Notes under the pieces: generated by a model
The model's input: the letters and a program-made list of their open reading frames with translations, nothing else
What the model was told of the DNA's origin: nothing
Databases searched by the model: none
Program-made: the position numbers and the translations under genes
Shown: positions 27,109 to 35,809 of the stretch, piece by piece
Layout of the letters: each line of letters begins with the position of its first letter
Numbering within the stretch: position 1 is the stretch's first letter
Source: Bradyrhizobium australiense
GTDB lineage: Bacteria; Pseudomonadota; Alphaproteobacteria; Rhizobiales; Xanthobacteraceae
NCBI RefSeq assembly: GCF_013114825.1
Contig: NZ_JAAVLX010000005.1
Coordinates: 310,001 to 374,000, forward strand
Length of the DNA: 64,000 nt
Direction: 5' to 3'

Positions 27109-27839
27109 CGGGCATATTGACCATCGCGGGACTTGGGCCGGGCGACCAGGCGCTAGTCACGCCGGAAGTCTCCGCCGCGCTCGCCGCCGCGACCGACGTC
27201 GTGGGCTATGCGCCCTATGTCGCGCGGGTGCAACCGCGTGAAGGACTGACGCTACATCCATCAGACAATCGCATGGAGTTGCAGCGCGCAAACGATGCCT
27301 TGCAGCTGGCATCGAAGGGACGCCGCGTTGTCATGGTTTCGTCCGGCGACCCGGGTGTTTTCGCCATGGCAGCGGCTGTATTCGAAGCCCTTGAAGTCTC
27401 GCCGCAATGGCAGGGGCTTGCAATCCGCGTTCTGCCCGGCGTAACTGCAATGCTGGCAGCGGCCGCGCGCGCCGGCGCGCCGCTCGGCCACGATTTTTGC
27501 GCGATCAATCTCTCCGATAATCTGAAGCCGTGGCCGATGATCGAGAAGCGCTTGCGGCTTGCTGCCGAAGCTGACTTTGCGATCGCGATGTACAATCCGC
27601 GCTCAGTGAGCCGGCCCGATGGTTTTGGACGCGCGCTCTCGGTTCTGAAGGAGGCAGGTTGGGGCGAACGCCTCGTGATCTTTGCCCATGCTGTCAGCAC
27701 GGCCGCGGAGCGAATTGAAACGGTGATGCTGCGCAAGGCACGGCCCGAGATGGCCGACATGCGAACCCTTGTCATCGTCGGCAATTCAGCAACGCGCCGC
27801 GTCGGCCGCTGGGTCTATGCACCGAGGCATTCCCGATGA
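27105..27839 (+). CDS. cobJ: Precorrin-3B C(17)-methyltransferase CobJ
   Basis: CobJ methylates C17 and contracts the ring. The 244-residue protein has GLGPGDQALVTPEV at the N-terminus, VSSGDPGVFAMAAAVFE near 78, VLPGVTAMLAAAARAGAPLGHDF near 108 and AMYNPRSVSRP near 161. The ATG at 27105 overlaps the cobI stop. Its last 25 nt overlap the 3' end of cobK on the other strand. Confidence 0.95.
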   Translation: MTGILTIAGLGPGDQALVTPEVSAALAAATDVVGYAPYVARVQPREGLTLHPSDNRMELQRANDALQLASKGRRVVMVSSGDPGVFAMAAAVFEALEVSPQWQGLAIRVLPGVTAMLAAAARAGAPLGHDFCAINLSDNLKPWPMIEKRLRLAAEADFAIAMYNPRSVSRPDGFGRALSVLKEAGWGERLVIFAHAVSTAAERIETVMLRKARPEMADMRTLVIVGNSATRRVGRWVYAPRHSR

Positions 27840-28564
27840 CGGAGCCAATGCATGACCTCCGTCGCGCTTTCGACCCGCGGCCTGTCAGGCAATTCGGGCC
27901 GCTTGAGCATCACGACGGGAAGGCCGAGCTCGCGCGCAGCGTCGATCTTGGCACGCGCGCCCGCTCCACCGGCATTGCGGGCAACAACCCATTCGATGCC
28001 GCGCGCGCGCATCATCTCCAATTCGCCGGCGAGGGTGAATGGTCCGCGCGACACAATGACATCGACATCCGGAAATGGCAGTGGTCGATCGGGAGGATCG
28101 ACAAACCGCAAAGTGTAGGCGTGCTGCGGCCTGGCGCTGAAAGCTGTGATGTGCTGCCGTCCGATCGCAAGAAATACCCGCGCGCGATTGTTCGGCAACA
28201 CTGCGGCAGCCGAGGTGATATCCGCGGCCTCGATCCAAGTGTCCCCGGCCTCTTTTGCCCAGGGTGCGCGCTCGAGCGCGATCAGCGGTGTTCCGGTCGT
28301 CTCGCACGCTGCAACCGCATTGCGGCTCATCTCGGCCGCGAAGGGATGGGTTGCATCGACAAGGTGCGTTATTCCCTCGCGTCGAATGAACTCGGCAAGG
28401 CCATTCACGCCGCCGAACCCCCCGATGCGGGTCGGCAGCGGCTGGTTCGCCGGGGCGCGGGTGCGACCTCCATAGGAATAGATCGCATTACACCCCGCGC
28501 GCGCCACAGCGTCCGCGAGCAGATTGGCATCGCTTGTTCCGCCCAGAATGAGGGCGCGCATCAT
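27815..28564 (-). CDS. cobK: Precorrin-6A reductase CobK, on the opposite strand within the operon
   Basis: CobK reduces precorrin-6A with NADPH. The 249-residue protein begins with the Rossmann-like MMRALILGGTSDANLLA and contains VDATHPFAAEMS near 78, ARVFLAIGRQHITAFS near 123 and VVARNAGGAGARAKIDAA near 198. It is the only minus-strand gene between plus-strand cobJ and cobL, overlapping the cobJ end by 25 nt and sharing the bases CATG with the cobL start. No non-coding leader remains for it, so its promoter must lie inside cobL. Confidence 0.94.
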   Translation of the reverse strand: MMRALILGGTSDANLLADAVARAGCNAIYSYGGRTRAPANQPLPTRIGGFGGVNGLAEFIRREGITHLVDATHPFAAEMSRNAVAACETTGTPLIALERAPWAKEAGDTWIEAADITSAAAVLPNNRARVFLAIGRQHITAFSARPQHAYTLRFVDPPDRPLPFPDVDVIVSRGPFTLAGELEMMRARGIEWVVARNAGGAGARAKIDAARELGLPVVMLKRPELPDRPRVESATEVMHWLRHRECLGA

Positions 28565-29744
28565 GCATGATCCCTGGCTGACGATTATCGGCATTGGCGA
28601 AGATGGCCTTGCCGGCCTCTCGGATGCAAGCCGAAAGGCGCTTGCGGAAGCCGAGACGGTGTTTGGCGGCGAACGGCATCTCGCGCTGGCAGGGATTGCC
28701 GACCGCGGCCGTCCCTGGCCGGTGCCGTTCGAGACAGATTGCGTCCTGACCTGCCGCGGCCGTCCGACGGTGGTGCTCGCCTCGGGCGATCCATCCTGGT
28801 ACGGCGTAGGAGCCAGTCTCGCGGAACGGCTCAGCAAGAGCGAATGGATTGCGCATCCCGCGCCCTCGACATTCTCACTTGCTGCGGCGCGGCTCGGATG
28901 GCGGCTCGAATCTGTCGTCTGTCTTGGACTCCACGCGGCGCCATTCGAACGCCTGGTGCCGCATCTGACACGTGGAGCGCGCATTATTTGTCTCGTGCGC
29001 GACGACAAGGCGCCCGGCGATCTGGCCAAATGGTTGACGGCGCGAGGCTGGGGCGAGTCACGGCTGTGGACGCTCACCGCGCTCGGCGGTGCCCGCGAAT
29101 CCGTGGCGCAATATCGGGCCGACAGCTACGCCGCCGATAGCGGCGCGGGTCCGGTGACAGTTGCGCTGGAAACCAATGGACCGCACGGCGTTCCGCGTAG
29201 CTCCGGCCTTTCGGACGCGCTCTTCGTGCATGACGGCCAGTTCACCAAGCGGCCGATGCGCGCGCTCGCGCTTTCGGCGCTAGCGCCGAGATGCGGCGAC
29301 AGATTATGGGACATTGGCGCCGGTTCAGGTTCGATCTCGGTAGAATGGGCTCTCTGTGGTGGCACGGCGATCGCCATCGAAGCGCGGGCTGATCGCGTAG
29401 CGAATATCCGCGGCAATGCGGCAACCTTCGGTCTGACGCATCGGATCGCCGTCGTTGAGGGAATAGCGCCTGATATCCTCTCAGGCCTTGGGACACCGCA
29501 AGCCGTTTTCATCGGCGGAGGGCTCGACGCCAGGATGTTCGATGCGGTGTGGTCGCGCATTGAGCCGAGAGTAAGGTTAGTTGCGCATGCCGTCACGCTG
29601 GAGACCGAGGCGCTACTCTCGGACCTTCATCAACGCCACGGTGGCGAGTTGATGCGAATCGAGATTGCGCATGCGGGTCACCTCGGCCGCTACCGCTCCT
29701 GGGAAGCGGTGCGGCCAGTCGTGCAATGGAGTGCAGTCAAGTGA
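28563..29744 (+). CDS. cobL: Precorrin-6Y C5,15-methyltransferase (decarboxylating) CobL
   Basis: CobL is a fused enzyme: the N-terminal half (IGIGEDGLAGL, LASGDPSWYGVGASL) methylates one position and the C-terminal half (CobL/CbiT type, LWDIGAGSGSISVEWAL near 255, FIGGGLDARMFD near 320) decarboxylates and methylates the other. At 393 residues both domains are complete. The ATG at 28563 overlaps the cobK ATG on the opposite strand. The stop overlaps the cobE GTG. Confidence 0.94.
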   Translation: MHDPWLTIIGIGEDGLAGLSDASRKALAEAETVFGGERHLALAGIADRGRPWPVPFETDCVLTCRGRPTVVLASGDPSWYGVGASLAERLSKSEWIAHPAPSTFSLAAARLGWRLESVVCLGLHAAPFERLVPHLTRGARIICLVRDDKAPGDLAKWLTARGWGESRLWTLTALGGARESVAQYRADSYAADSGAGPVTVALETNGPHGVPRSSGLSDALFVHDGQFTKRPMRALALSALAPRCGDRLWDIGAGSGSISVEWALCGGTAIAIEARADRVANIRGNAATFGLTHRIAVVEGIAPDILSGLGTPQAVFIGGGLDARMFDAVWSRIEPRVRLVAHAVTLETEALLSDLHQRHGGELMRIEIAHAGHLGRYRSWEAVRPVVQWSAVK

Positions 29745-30109
29745 AAGTCGCAGGTCTGGGGTTCAAGCGGGAGGTCACACTGGCTGCGCTGCGCGAAGCT
29801 CTCGCCGCCGCGGGCGGTCCTGAAGATCTCGCGGCAGTTGCAACGGTCAGCGACAAGGCCGAAACCGCCGCGCTCAAATTGCTGGCGCGCGAACTCAACG
29901 TGCCGATCCGGCCTGTTTCGGCCGATGTCCTGGCCGGCATTGCCACGCCCACACAGTCAGAATCCGTCAAGGCGAAGTTCGGTACGGGCTCCGTCGCCGA
30001 AGCCGCGGCGCTTGCGGTCGCCGGCCGTGGTGCGCGCCTTGTTTCGACGCGGGCCCTCTCGCAGGATCGGACGGCGACCGCAGCGATCGCGGAAGGAGAC
30101 GCCGAATGA
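29741..30109 (+). CDS. cobE: Cobalamin biosynthesis protein CobE (CbiG C-terminal-like)
   Basis: CobE is a small protein similar to the C-terminal domain of CbiG; in Pseudomonas denitrificans it is needed for efficient B12 synthesis but its exact role is not settled. The 122-residue protein has GLGFKREVTLAALREAL and FGTGSVAEAAALAVAGRGARLV, typical for this family. The GTG at 29741 overlaps the cobL stop; an ATG at 29726 would add five residues. Confidence 0.88.
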   Translation: MKVAGLGFKREVTLAALREALAAAGGPEDLAAVATVSDKAETAALKLLARELNVPIRPVSADVLAGIATPTQSESVKAKFGTGSVAEAAALAVAGRGARLVSTRALSQDRTATAAIAEGDAE

Positions 30110-30888
30110 CGGTGCACTTCATCGGCGCCGGACCGGGAGCAGCTGATCTGCTCACCTTGCGCGGTCGCGATCTGATTGCCGCCTGTCCGGTCTGCCTCTA
30201 TGCCGGCTCTCTCGTACCCCAGGGCGTTCTTGCCCATTGCCCAAAGGATGCACGGATCGTGAACACCGCGCCGCTGTCGCTCGACGACATCATGTCGGAG
30301 ATCGTCGCGGCGCATCATAAGGGCAAGGACGTCGCACGGCTACATTCCGGGGATCTCTCGATCTGGTCGGCGATGGGCGAGCAATTGCGCCGCCTGCGCG
30401 CGCTTCAAATCTCCTATTCAATCACGCCCGGCGTGCCGGCCTTTTCCGCCGCCGCGGCCGCGATCGAGGCCGAGCTCACGCTGCCAGGTCTTGTGCAATC
30501 GGTCGTCCTGACGCGGATGCCGGGCAGGGCGAGCGTGATGCCGAAAGGCGAGAAGCTCGCCACCTTCGCCGCGACCGGTGCGGTGCTCGCCATCCATCTC
30601 TCGATCCATCTGCTTTCTAGGGTAATTGATGAGCTGACGCCGCACTACGGAGGAGACTGCCCGGTCGCAATAGTCTGGCGCGCAAGCTGGCCGGATCAGC
30701 GCATCATTCGCGCTACGCTCGGTACGCTGGATTCTGCTGTAAGCACCGAGCTCGAGCGCACGGCCGTTATTCTGGTTGGCCGCACACTGGGTTCGGAAGA
30801 TTTCGGAGAGAGCCGCCTGTATGCCGTCGACTATGACCGCCGCTATCGGCCGCTCGGGCCGACGCCGCGCTTTCCGGAAGGCTCGTGA
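30106..30888 (+). CDS. cobM: Precorrin-4 C(11)-methyltransferase CobM
   Basis: CobM methylates precorrin-4 at C11. The 260-residue protein begins with HFIGAGPGAADLLTLRG, then CLYAGSLVPQGVLAHCP, HSGDLSIWSAMGEQL near 82 and TLPGLVQSVVLTRMPGRASVMP near 125. The ATG overlaps cobE and the stop overlaps cobB. Confidence 0.96.
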   Translation: MTVHFIGAGPGAADLLTLRGRDLIAACPVCLYAGSLVPQGVLAHCPKDARIVNTAPLSLDDIMSEIVAAHHKGKDVARLHSGDLSIWSAMGEQLRRLRALQISYSITPGVPAFSAAAAAIEAELTLPGLVQSVVLTRMPGRASVMPKGEKLATFAATGAVLAIHLSIHLLSRVIDELTPHYGGDCPVAIVWRASWPDQRIIRATLGTLDSAVSTELERTAVILVGRTLGSEDFGESRLYAVDYDRRYRPLGPTPRFPEGS

Positions 30889-32201
30889 TGACGGCGAGCC
30901 TCGTCATCTCCGCGCCTGCATCCGGTGTCGGCAAGACGACGCTGACGCTGGCGTTGGCGCGCGCCTATCGCGATCGCGGGCTGAAGGTCCAGTGCTTCAA
31001 GAGCGGGCCCGATTATATCGATACCGCCTTTCATGCGGCCGCCGCGGGGCGCACCTCCGTCAACATCGACAGCTGGGCCATGCACCGCGAAGCGATCGAG
31101 GCGCTCGCTTCGCGCGGTGCGAATGCGGATCTCGTTCTGGCCGAAGGTTCGATGGGCTTATTCGACGGCGTTGCCACACGGGGCCTCTCGGGGACCGGCG
31201 CTACCTCCGATATCGCCGAGATGATGGGCTGGCCGGTCCTGCTTGTGATCGATCCCTCCGGACAGGCGCAAACCGCCGCGGCGGTGGCTGCAGGACTGCG
31301 CGATTTCCGCGCAGGCGTGCGTCTTGCCGGCGTCGTTCTCAACCGCGTCGCCAGCACCCGGCACGAGGACCTGGTGCGCCGTGCCATGGCAGGCGCCGGC
31401 ATTGCCGTGTTCGGGGCGTTGCCCCGCCACGCCGCGATCAGCTTGCCGAAGCGGCATCTTGGCCTGGTGCAGGCTGAGGAGCAGGGCGAGGTCGACGGCC
31501 TGATCGCGGAAGCCGCCCGCTTCATCGCCGAGCATGTCGATCTCGATGCAGTGTTGCAATCGGCGGCATGCGCCTCGACGGCGCCATGCGCCGCACACGG
31601 CCCGAGCGTCAAGCCACCCGGCCAGCGCATCGCTCTGGCGCGCGACGGCGCATTCTCGTTCGTCTATCCGCACATGCTGGAGGCCTGGCGTGCCGCCGGT
31701 GCCGAGATCGCGACCTTCTCGCCGCTCGCCGACGAGGGTCCTGATGACAGTGCCGACGTCTGCTGGATGCCCGGCGGCTATCCGGAATTGCACGCCGGCC
31801 AACTCGCGGCAAATCGCCAATTCCGCCGTGCGCTAAAATCCTTTGCTGAGACACGGCCGGTGCATGGCGAATGCGGCGGTTACATGGTGCTGGGCACCGC
31901 CTTGACCGAGGGTGGCGGCACACGCCACGAGATGACCGGACTGCTCGGCCTGGAGACGAGTTTTGCCCAACGTCGGATGCATCTGGGCTATCGGCTTGCG
32001 GAACTCGCTCTGCCGATGCCCGGATATCAGGCCAGAGCGCTCCTGCGCGGCCATGAATTCCATTACTCCACGATTGTCTCGCAGCCCGATACACCTCTGG
32101 CTATCGTGCGCGACGCGACTGGCGCGGTCGTTGCGGAGACGGGCTCGCGGCGCGGCTACGCCACCGGCACGTTCTTCCACCTCATTGCGGAGGACAGGTG
32201 A
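30888..32201 (+). CDS. cobB: Cobyrinate (hydrogenobyrinate) a,c-diamide synthase CobB
   Basis: CobB amidates side chains a and c using glutamine and ATP. The 437-residue protein has the P-loop ISAPASGVGKTTLTLALARAY-type start, GPDYIDTAFH, EGSMGLFDG, and a C-terminal glutaminase domain with GECGGYMVLG (nucleophile Cys near 326) and RGHEFHYS. ATG 30888 overlaps the cobM stop; GTG 30885 would add one Met. Confidence 0.95.
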   Translation: MTASLVISAPASGVGKTTLTLALARAYRDRGLKVQCFKSGPDYIDTAFHAAAAGRTSVNIDSWAMHREAIEALASRGANADLVLAEGSMGLFDGVATRGLSGTGATSDIAEMMGWPVLLVIDPSGQAQTAAAVAAGLRDFRAGVRLAGVVLNRVASTRHEDLVRRAMAGAGIAVFGALPRHAAISLPKRHLGLVQAEEQGEVDGLIAEAARFIAEHVDLDAVLQSAACASTAPCAAHGPSVKPPGQRIALARDGAFSFVYPHMLEAWRAAGAEIATFSPLADEGPDDSADVCWMPGGYPELHAGQLAANRQFRRALKSFAETRPVHGECGGYMVLGTALTEGGGTRHEMTGLLGLETSFAQRRMHLGYRLAELALPMPGYQARALLRGHEFHYSTIVSQPDTPLAIVRDATGAVVAETGSRRGYATGTFFHLIAEDR

Positions 32202-32926
32202 GCGGCTTTGTTTCCTTTGTCTCGGCCGGCCCAGGCGATCCCGAGCTCCTGACGCTCAAGGCGGCTGCGCGTCTGCGCGCTGCTGATGTTGTGCTGTACG
32301 ACGACCTTGCCTCGGGCGCGATCCTCGATTACGCCCGAGCCGGGGCCAATCTGGTAGCGGTTGGCAAGCGTGTGGGCCGGCCCTCAGCCAAACAGGAGCA
32401 CCTCAACCGGCTGCTCATCGACTACGCCGCCACAAACGCGCGCGTTGTACGTTTGAAATCGGGAGACGCCGGCATCTTCGGCCGGCTTGAAGAAGAGATC
32501 GAGGCGCTGCGCGCGGCGCGCATCGACTACGAGATCATTCCAGGCGTCACCTCAGCCTGCGTTGCGGCAGCGCGCGCCAGCATTCCACTCACCCGCCGGG
32601 GCACCTCGCGCCGCGTCCAGTTCGTGACCGGCGCAGATGTCACCGGGCGGTTGCCCGCGAATCTCAATTGGGCGGCACTGGCCGATCCGGAATCGACGAC
32701 CGCGGTCTATATGGGCAAGCGCACATTCCCGGCGCTCGCGGCAAAGCTGATAGAGCACGGCATGGCTCCCGACACGCCGGCGCTATTTGCGGAGTCTCTG
32801 GGCCACGCCGAGGAGCGGATTGTCCGCACCACGATTGCACAGCTCGCAGAGCAGCTCGCGCAAGCGACCGCCGCAACGACGGCGGCGGTCATTCTTTTCG
32901 GCGCGCTGGCGGGAGAGACTCTATGA
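32198..32926 (+). CDS. cobA: Uroporphyrinogen-III C-methyltransferase CobA
   Basis: CobA makes precorrin-2 by methylating uroporphyrinogen III at C2 and C7, the branch point from heme. The 242-residue protein has VSAGPGDPELLTLKA, VVLYDDLASGAILDYA, RLKSGDAGIFGRLEEEIEAL and PGVTSACVAAARASIPLTRRG. It uses a GTG start overlapping the cobB stop and ends the riboswitch-1 unit. Confidence 0.95.
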   Translation: MSGFVSFVSAGPGDPELLTLKAAARLRAADVVLYDDLASGAILDYARAGANLVAVGKRVGRPSAKQEHLNRLLIDYAATNARVVRLKSGDAGIFGRLEEEIEALRAARIDYEIIPGVTSACVAAARASIPLTRRGTSRRVQFVTGADVTGRLPANLNWAALADPESTTAVYMGKRTFPALAAKLIEHGMAPDTPALFAESLGHAEERIVRTTIAQLAEQLAQATAATTAAVILFGALAGETL

Positions 32927-32987
32927 TGATGCCGCCGCCCGATCTCGCCAGCCCCTTGACGTCTCCTCGGAAGGAGCACACAGAGCA

Positions 32988-33180
32988 GGCATGGTGCTCG
33001 GAGCGGAGCAAAGCGCCGGAGCATAATCGGGAACGGGCAAGGGCGGACGTGAATGCGGCGCCCAAAGCTCCGGCCGCGCCCGCGCCTGTAAGCGGTGAGG
33101 GGCTCCGATCCGCCACTGGGCCGTCAAGCTTGGGAAGCCAGGACCCGTTTCGAACCGCGAGCGAGGAGACCGGCCCTGCA
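32988..33180 (+). promoter_or_regulatory. Cobalamin riboswitch 2
   Basis: GGTGCTCGG near 32993, ATCGGGAACGGGCAA near 33035, GGCGCCCAAAGCTCCGGC near 33057, CGCCACTGGGCC near 33111, TTGGGAAGCC near 33130 and a B12-box-like GCGAGGAGACCGGCC near 33161-33175 follow the riboswitch order. The first element differs from the usual GGTTCC, so it is a more divergent copy. It precedes the CbiM-like permease gene by about 50 nt and separates it from cobA. Confidence 0.82.
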
Positions 33181-33229
33181 ATTCTTAACACCAGCGCCGT
33201 CGGGTGTGACGGCAGAAGGGACGTAAGTC

Positions 33230-33907
33230 ATGCATATCGAACCAGATATCGTTACGGGCGCCAAGCTCATGCTGAGTTACGCGACGGGTGCCGTTGCCGG
33301 CGGCTGCGCTCTCAAGCTCACGGTCGAAACCGTGCGCGAGCAGGGGGTTGTTTCATTCGCGGTGCGCACCATCGCAACAACGGTCCTGGTTTTCTCGTTC
33401 TTCGAACTCCTGCCGCATTTCCGGATGGGGGTCTCGGAGGTGCATTTCATTCTCGGCTCGACGCTGTTTCTCCTGTTTGGCGCAGCGCCAGCCGCGTTCG
33501 GGCTGGCGCTTGGTCTTCTGCTGCAGGGGCTGTTCTTCGTGCCGACCGACCTGCCGCAATATGGTATGAACGTGACTACGCTGCTGGTGCCTTTGTTTGC
33601 GATCCAGGCGCTGGCCGGGCGGATCATTCCTCGCAACACCGCCTATGTTGACCTGCAGTATCGGCAGGCACTTGCGCTTTCGACCGCCTATCAATCCGGC
33701 ATCGTGGCGTGGGTCGCCTTCTGGGCGCTATATGGTGCGGGCTTTGTGGCCGAGAACCTCGCCTCCATCGCGTCTTTCGCCGCTTCCTACGCGCTCGTCA
33801 TAGTAATTGAGCCGCTGGCCGATCTAGCCGTGCTGGCACTGGCGAAATCACTGAGAGCTGTGACGGCCGATGGTCTTGTTACTTATCGGCTTCACAACGC
33901 CGCCTGA
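33230..33907 (+). CDS. Cobalt permease, CbiM-like ECF transporter subunit
   Basis: A 225-residue hydrophobic protein resembling the CbiM-type energy-coupling-factor cobalt permease. It starts MHIEPDIVTGAKLMLSYATG, where the family has the metal-binding N-terminal HI(M/E)xG motif, and shows about seven membrane segments. Usual partners CbiN, CbiQ and CbiO are not nearby, so it may act alone or with distant ATPase genes. Control by the preceding cobalamin riboswitch fits a cobalt importer. Confidence 0.85.
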   Translation: MHIEPDIVTGAKLMLSYATGAVAGGCALKLTVETVREQGVVSFAVRTIATTVLVFSFFELLPHFRMGVSEVHFILGSTLFLLFGAAPAAFGLALGLLLQGLFFVPTDLPQYGMNVTTLLVPLFAIQALAGRIIPRNTAYVDLQYRQALALSTAYQSGIVAWVAFWALYGAGFVAENLASIASFAASYALVIVIEPLADLAVLALAKSLRAVTADGLVTYRLHNAA

Positions 33908-33957
33908 GATGTCGTAAGGGCGGTCGCAAGTCGCGCCCGCCCCCACCTCATAACGCG

Positions 33958-34707
33958 ATGCTGACACTCTCCCTGATAGGCATTGGCTGCGGCGATCCCG
34001 AGCAGCTCACGCTTGCTGCGATCCGCGCAATCAATGCGGCTGACCTGGTGCTGATTCCGCGCAAGGGCCCGGTGAAGTCCGATCTCGCCGACCTGCGCCG
34101 GCTGATTTGCGCGCAAGCCTTGACGAACAGCCGTACGCGCGTTGCCGAGTTCGACCTGCCCATTCGCGACACGGCGCAGGAGGGCTACCGCAAGGGAGTG
34201 GACGAATGGCACGACGCCGTCGCAGTGACCTGGTCCCGAGCGATTGCGGCGCATCTCGGTGATGACGGACGCGTTGCCCTGCTGATCTGGGGCGATCCTT
34301 CGCTATACGACTCGAGCCTGCGGATCGCACGAAGGCTTGATCCGTTGCCGATAATCGAGGTCGTCCCGGGCATTACGTCGATCCAGGCGCTTTGCGCCGC
34401 ACATTCACTGCCGCTGAACGACATTGGGCAGCCTTTTCTCGTCACCACCGGACGGCGGCTGCGCGAAGGCGGTTGGCCGTCCGGCGCCGACACGGTGGTC
34501 GTCATGCTCGATGGCGGCGCCGCGTTCCAGTGGCTCGAGCCGACCGGACTATATATCTGGTGGGGCGCCTATCTCGGGATGCCCCGGCAAATCACCATGT
34601 CAGGTGCGCTCGCAGAAGTGGGGCCAGTCATCGTCGCCGCCCGACAAGAAGCACGCGCCAGGCACGGCTGGATCATGGATAGCTACGTCCTCAAGCGCGT
34701 GTGGTAG
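33958..34707 (+). CDS. cobF: Precorrin-6A synthase (deacetylating) CobF
   Basis: CobF methylates C1 with loss of the C20-derived acetate, a step specific to the aerobic route. The 249-residue protein has LIGIGCGDPEQLTLAAI, IPRKGPVKSDLADLR, WGDPSLYDSSLRIA near 110 and VVPGITSIQALCAAHSLPLNDIG near 139. It lies 50 nt after the cobalt permease and probably shares its transcript. Confidence 0.95.
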   Translation: MLTLSLIGIGCGDPEQLTLAAIRAINAADLVLIPRKGPVKSDLADLRRLICAQALTNSRTRVAEFDLPIRDTAQEGYRKGVDEWHDAVAVTWSRAIAAHLGDDGRVALLIWGDPSLYDSSLRIARRLDPLPIIEVVPGITSIQALCAAHSLPLNDIGQPFLVTTGRRLREGGWPSGADTVVVMLDGGAAFQWLEPTGLYIWWGAYLGMPRQITMSGALAEVGPVIVAARQEARARHGWIMDSYVLKRVW

Positions 34708-34753
34708 CACTCGTGGGAAGGCCGCTGGCATCTTGAACCAAGGGCAGGACGAC

Positions 34754-35809
34754 ATGCTACCCGAGTGGGTCTACCAGGAGTGCCCGGGCGTTTCGACCTT
34801 CCATCGCGATGCCGCTCTGGCCCGTCAGGCCGAGCTCACCAAGCCGACCGGTGCGCTGGGTCGCCTCGAGCACCTCGCGATCGAGCTGGCCGGTCTGCAA
34901 CAAACCGACCGGCCTCGAGCCGAGCGCGCGCCGATCATCGTCTTTGCAGGGGATCACGGCATCGTCGCGCAGGGCGTATCGGCCTATCCTCAGGAAGTTA
35001 CGATCGCGATGATGTCGAATTTCGCGTCAGGCGGTGCAGCAATTTCGGTTCTCGCGCGCGAACTGGGCTTAAATCTGGAAATCGTCGATGCCGGAACGCT
35101 CGCCGAACAGCCCGTGCCGGGAGTCGTGACAGACAAGCCGCGCCAGGGCAGCCGGGATTTCAGCAAGGAAGCGGCGCTCGAGTTGGGCGAGGTCGCCTTC
35201 GCCTTCGACTGCGGCAAGCGCGCCATCGCGCGGGCGGCCTCAGCAGAGCCAGATCTTCTGATCCTTGGTGACATGGGGATCGGCAACACCACGACTTCTG
35301 CGGCAGTCGCCGCCGCCCTGCTTGGCATGCGCGCCGAGCAGGTGACCGGCAATGGCACCGGGATCGATGCAGACAGCCGTGCGCGCAAGGCGCACGTGAT
35401 TGATGCAGCGCTGGCTCTTCATGACCTTACAAGACCAGGAACTTCTGCCGAGCGGATCCTGTGCGCGGTCGGCGGTCTTGAAACTGCTGCTATTACGGGC
35501 GCGATCATCGCCGCCGCACAGCGTCGCCTCCCGATCCTGATCGACGGTTTCATCGTGTCCGTCGCGGCGTTGACGGCGTTGCATCTTAATCCGTCGTGTC
35601 GGCCCTTTCTCTTATCGTCGCATCAATCGGCCGAGCAGGGGCACTGCCTAGTTCTCGAGGCGCTGAATGTGCAGCCGTTATTCAATCTGGACCTCAGGTT
35701 AGGGGAGGGGTCGGGTGCCGCGCTTGCATTGCCGATCCTGCGGCTTGCATGCGCTCTGCACAACGGCATGGCGACCTTCGCGCAAGCCAGCGTTCCGAAT
35801 CGCTCATAA
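34754..35809 (+). CDS. cobT: Nicotinate-nucleotide dimethylbenzimidazole phosphoribosyltransferase CobT
   Basis: CobT (CobU in Pseudomonas naming) activates dimethylbenzimidazole to alpha-ribazole phosphate. The 351-residue protein has KPTGALGRLEHLAIELAG, VFAGDHGIVAQGVSAYPQEVT near 60, GDMGIGNTTTSAAV near 174 and SSHQSAEQGH near 291; the late EGSGAALALPIL holds the catalytic Glu. ATG 34754 follows a GGCAGGAC site. The end overlaps the convergent phosphatase gene by six nt. Confidence 0.95.
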   Translation: MLPEWVYQECPGVSTFHRDAALARQAELTKPTGALGRLEHLAIELAGLQQTDRPRAERAPIIVFAGDHGIVAQGVSAYPQEVTIAMMSNFASGGAAISVLARELGLNLEIVDAGTLAEQPVPGVVTDKPRQGSRDFSKEAALELGEVAFAFDCGKRAIARAASAEPDLLILGDMGIGNTTTSAAVAAALLGMRAEQVTGNGTGIDADSRARKAHVIDAALALHDLTRPGTSAERILCAVGGLETAAITGAIIAAAQRRLPILIDGFIVSVAALTALHLNPSCRPFLLSSHQSAEQGHCLVLEALNVQPLFNLDLRLGEGSGAALALPILRLACALHNGMATFAQASVPNRS

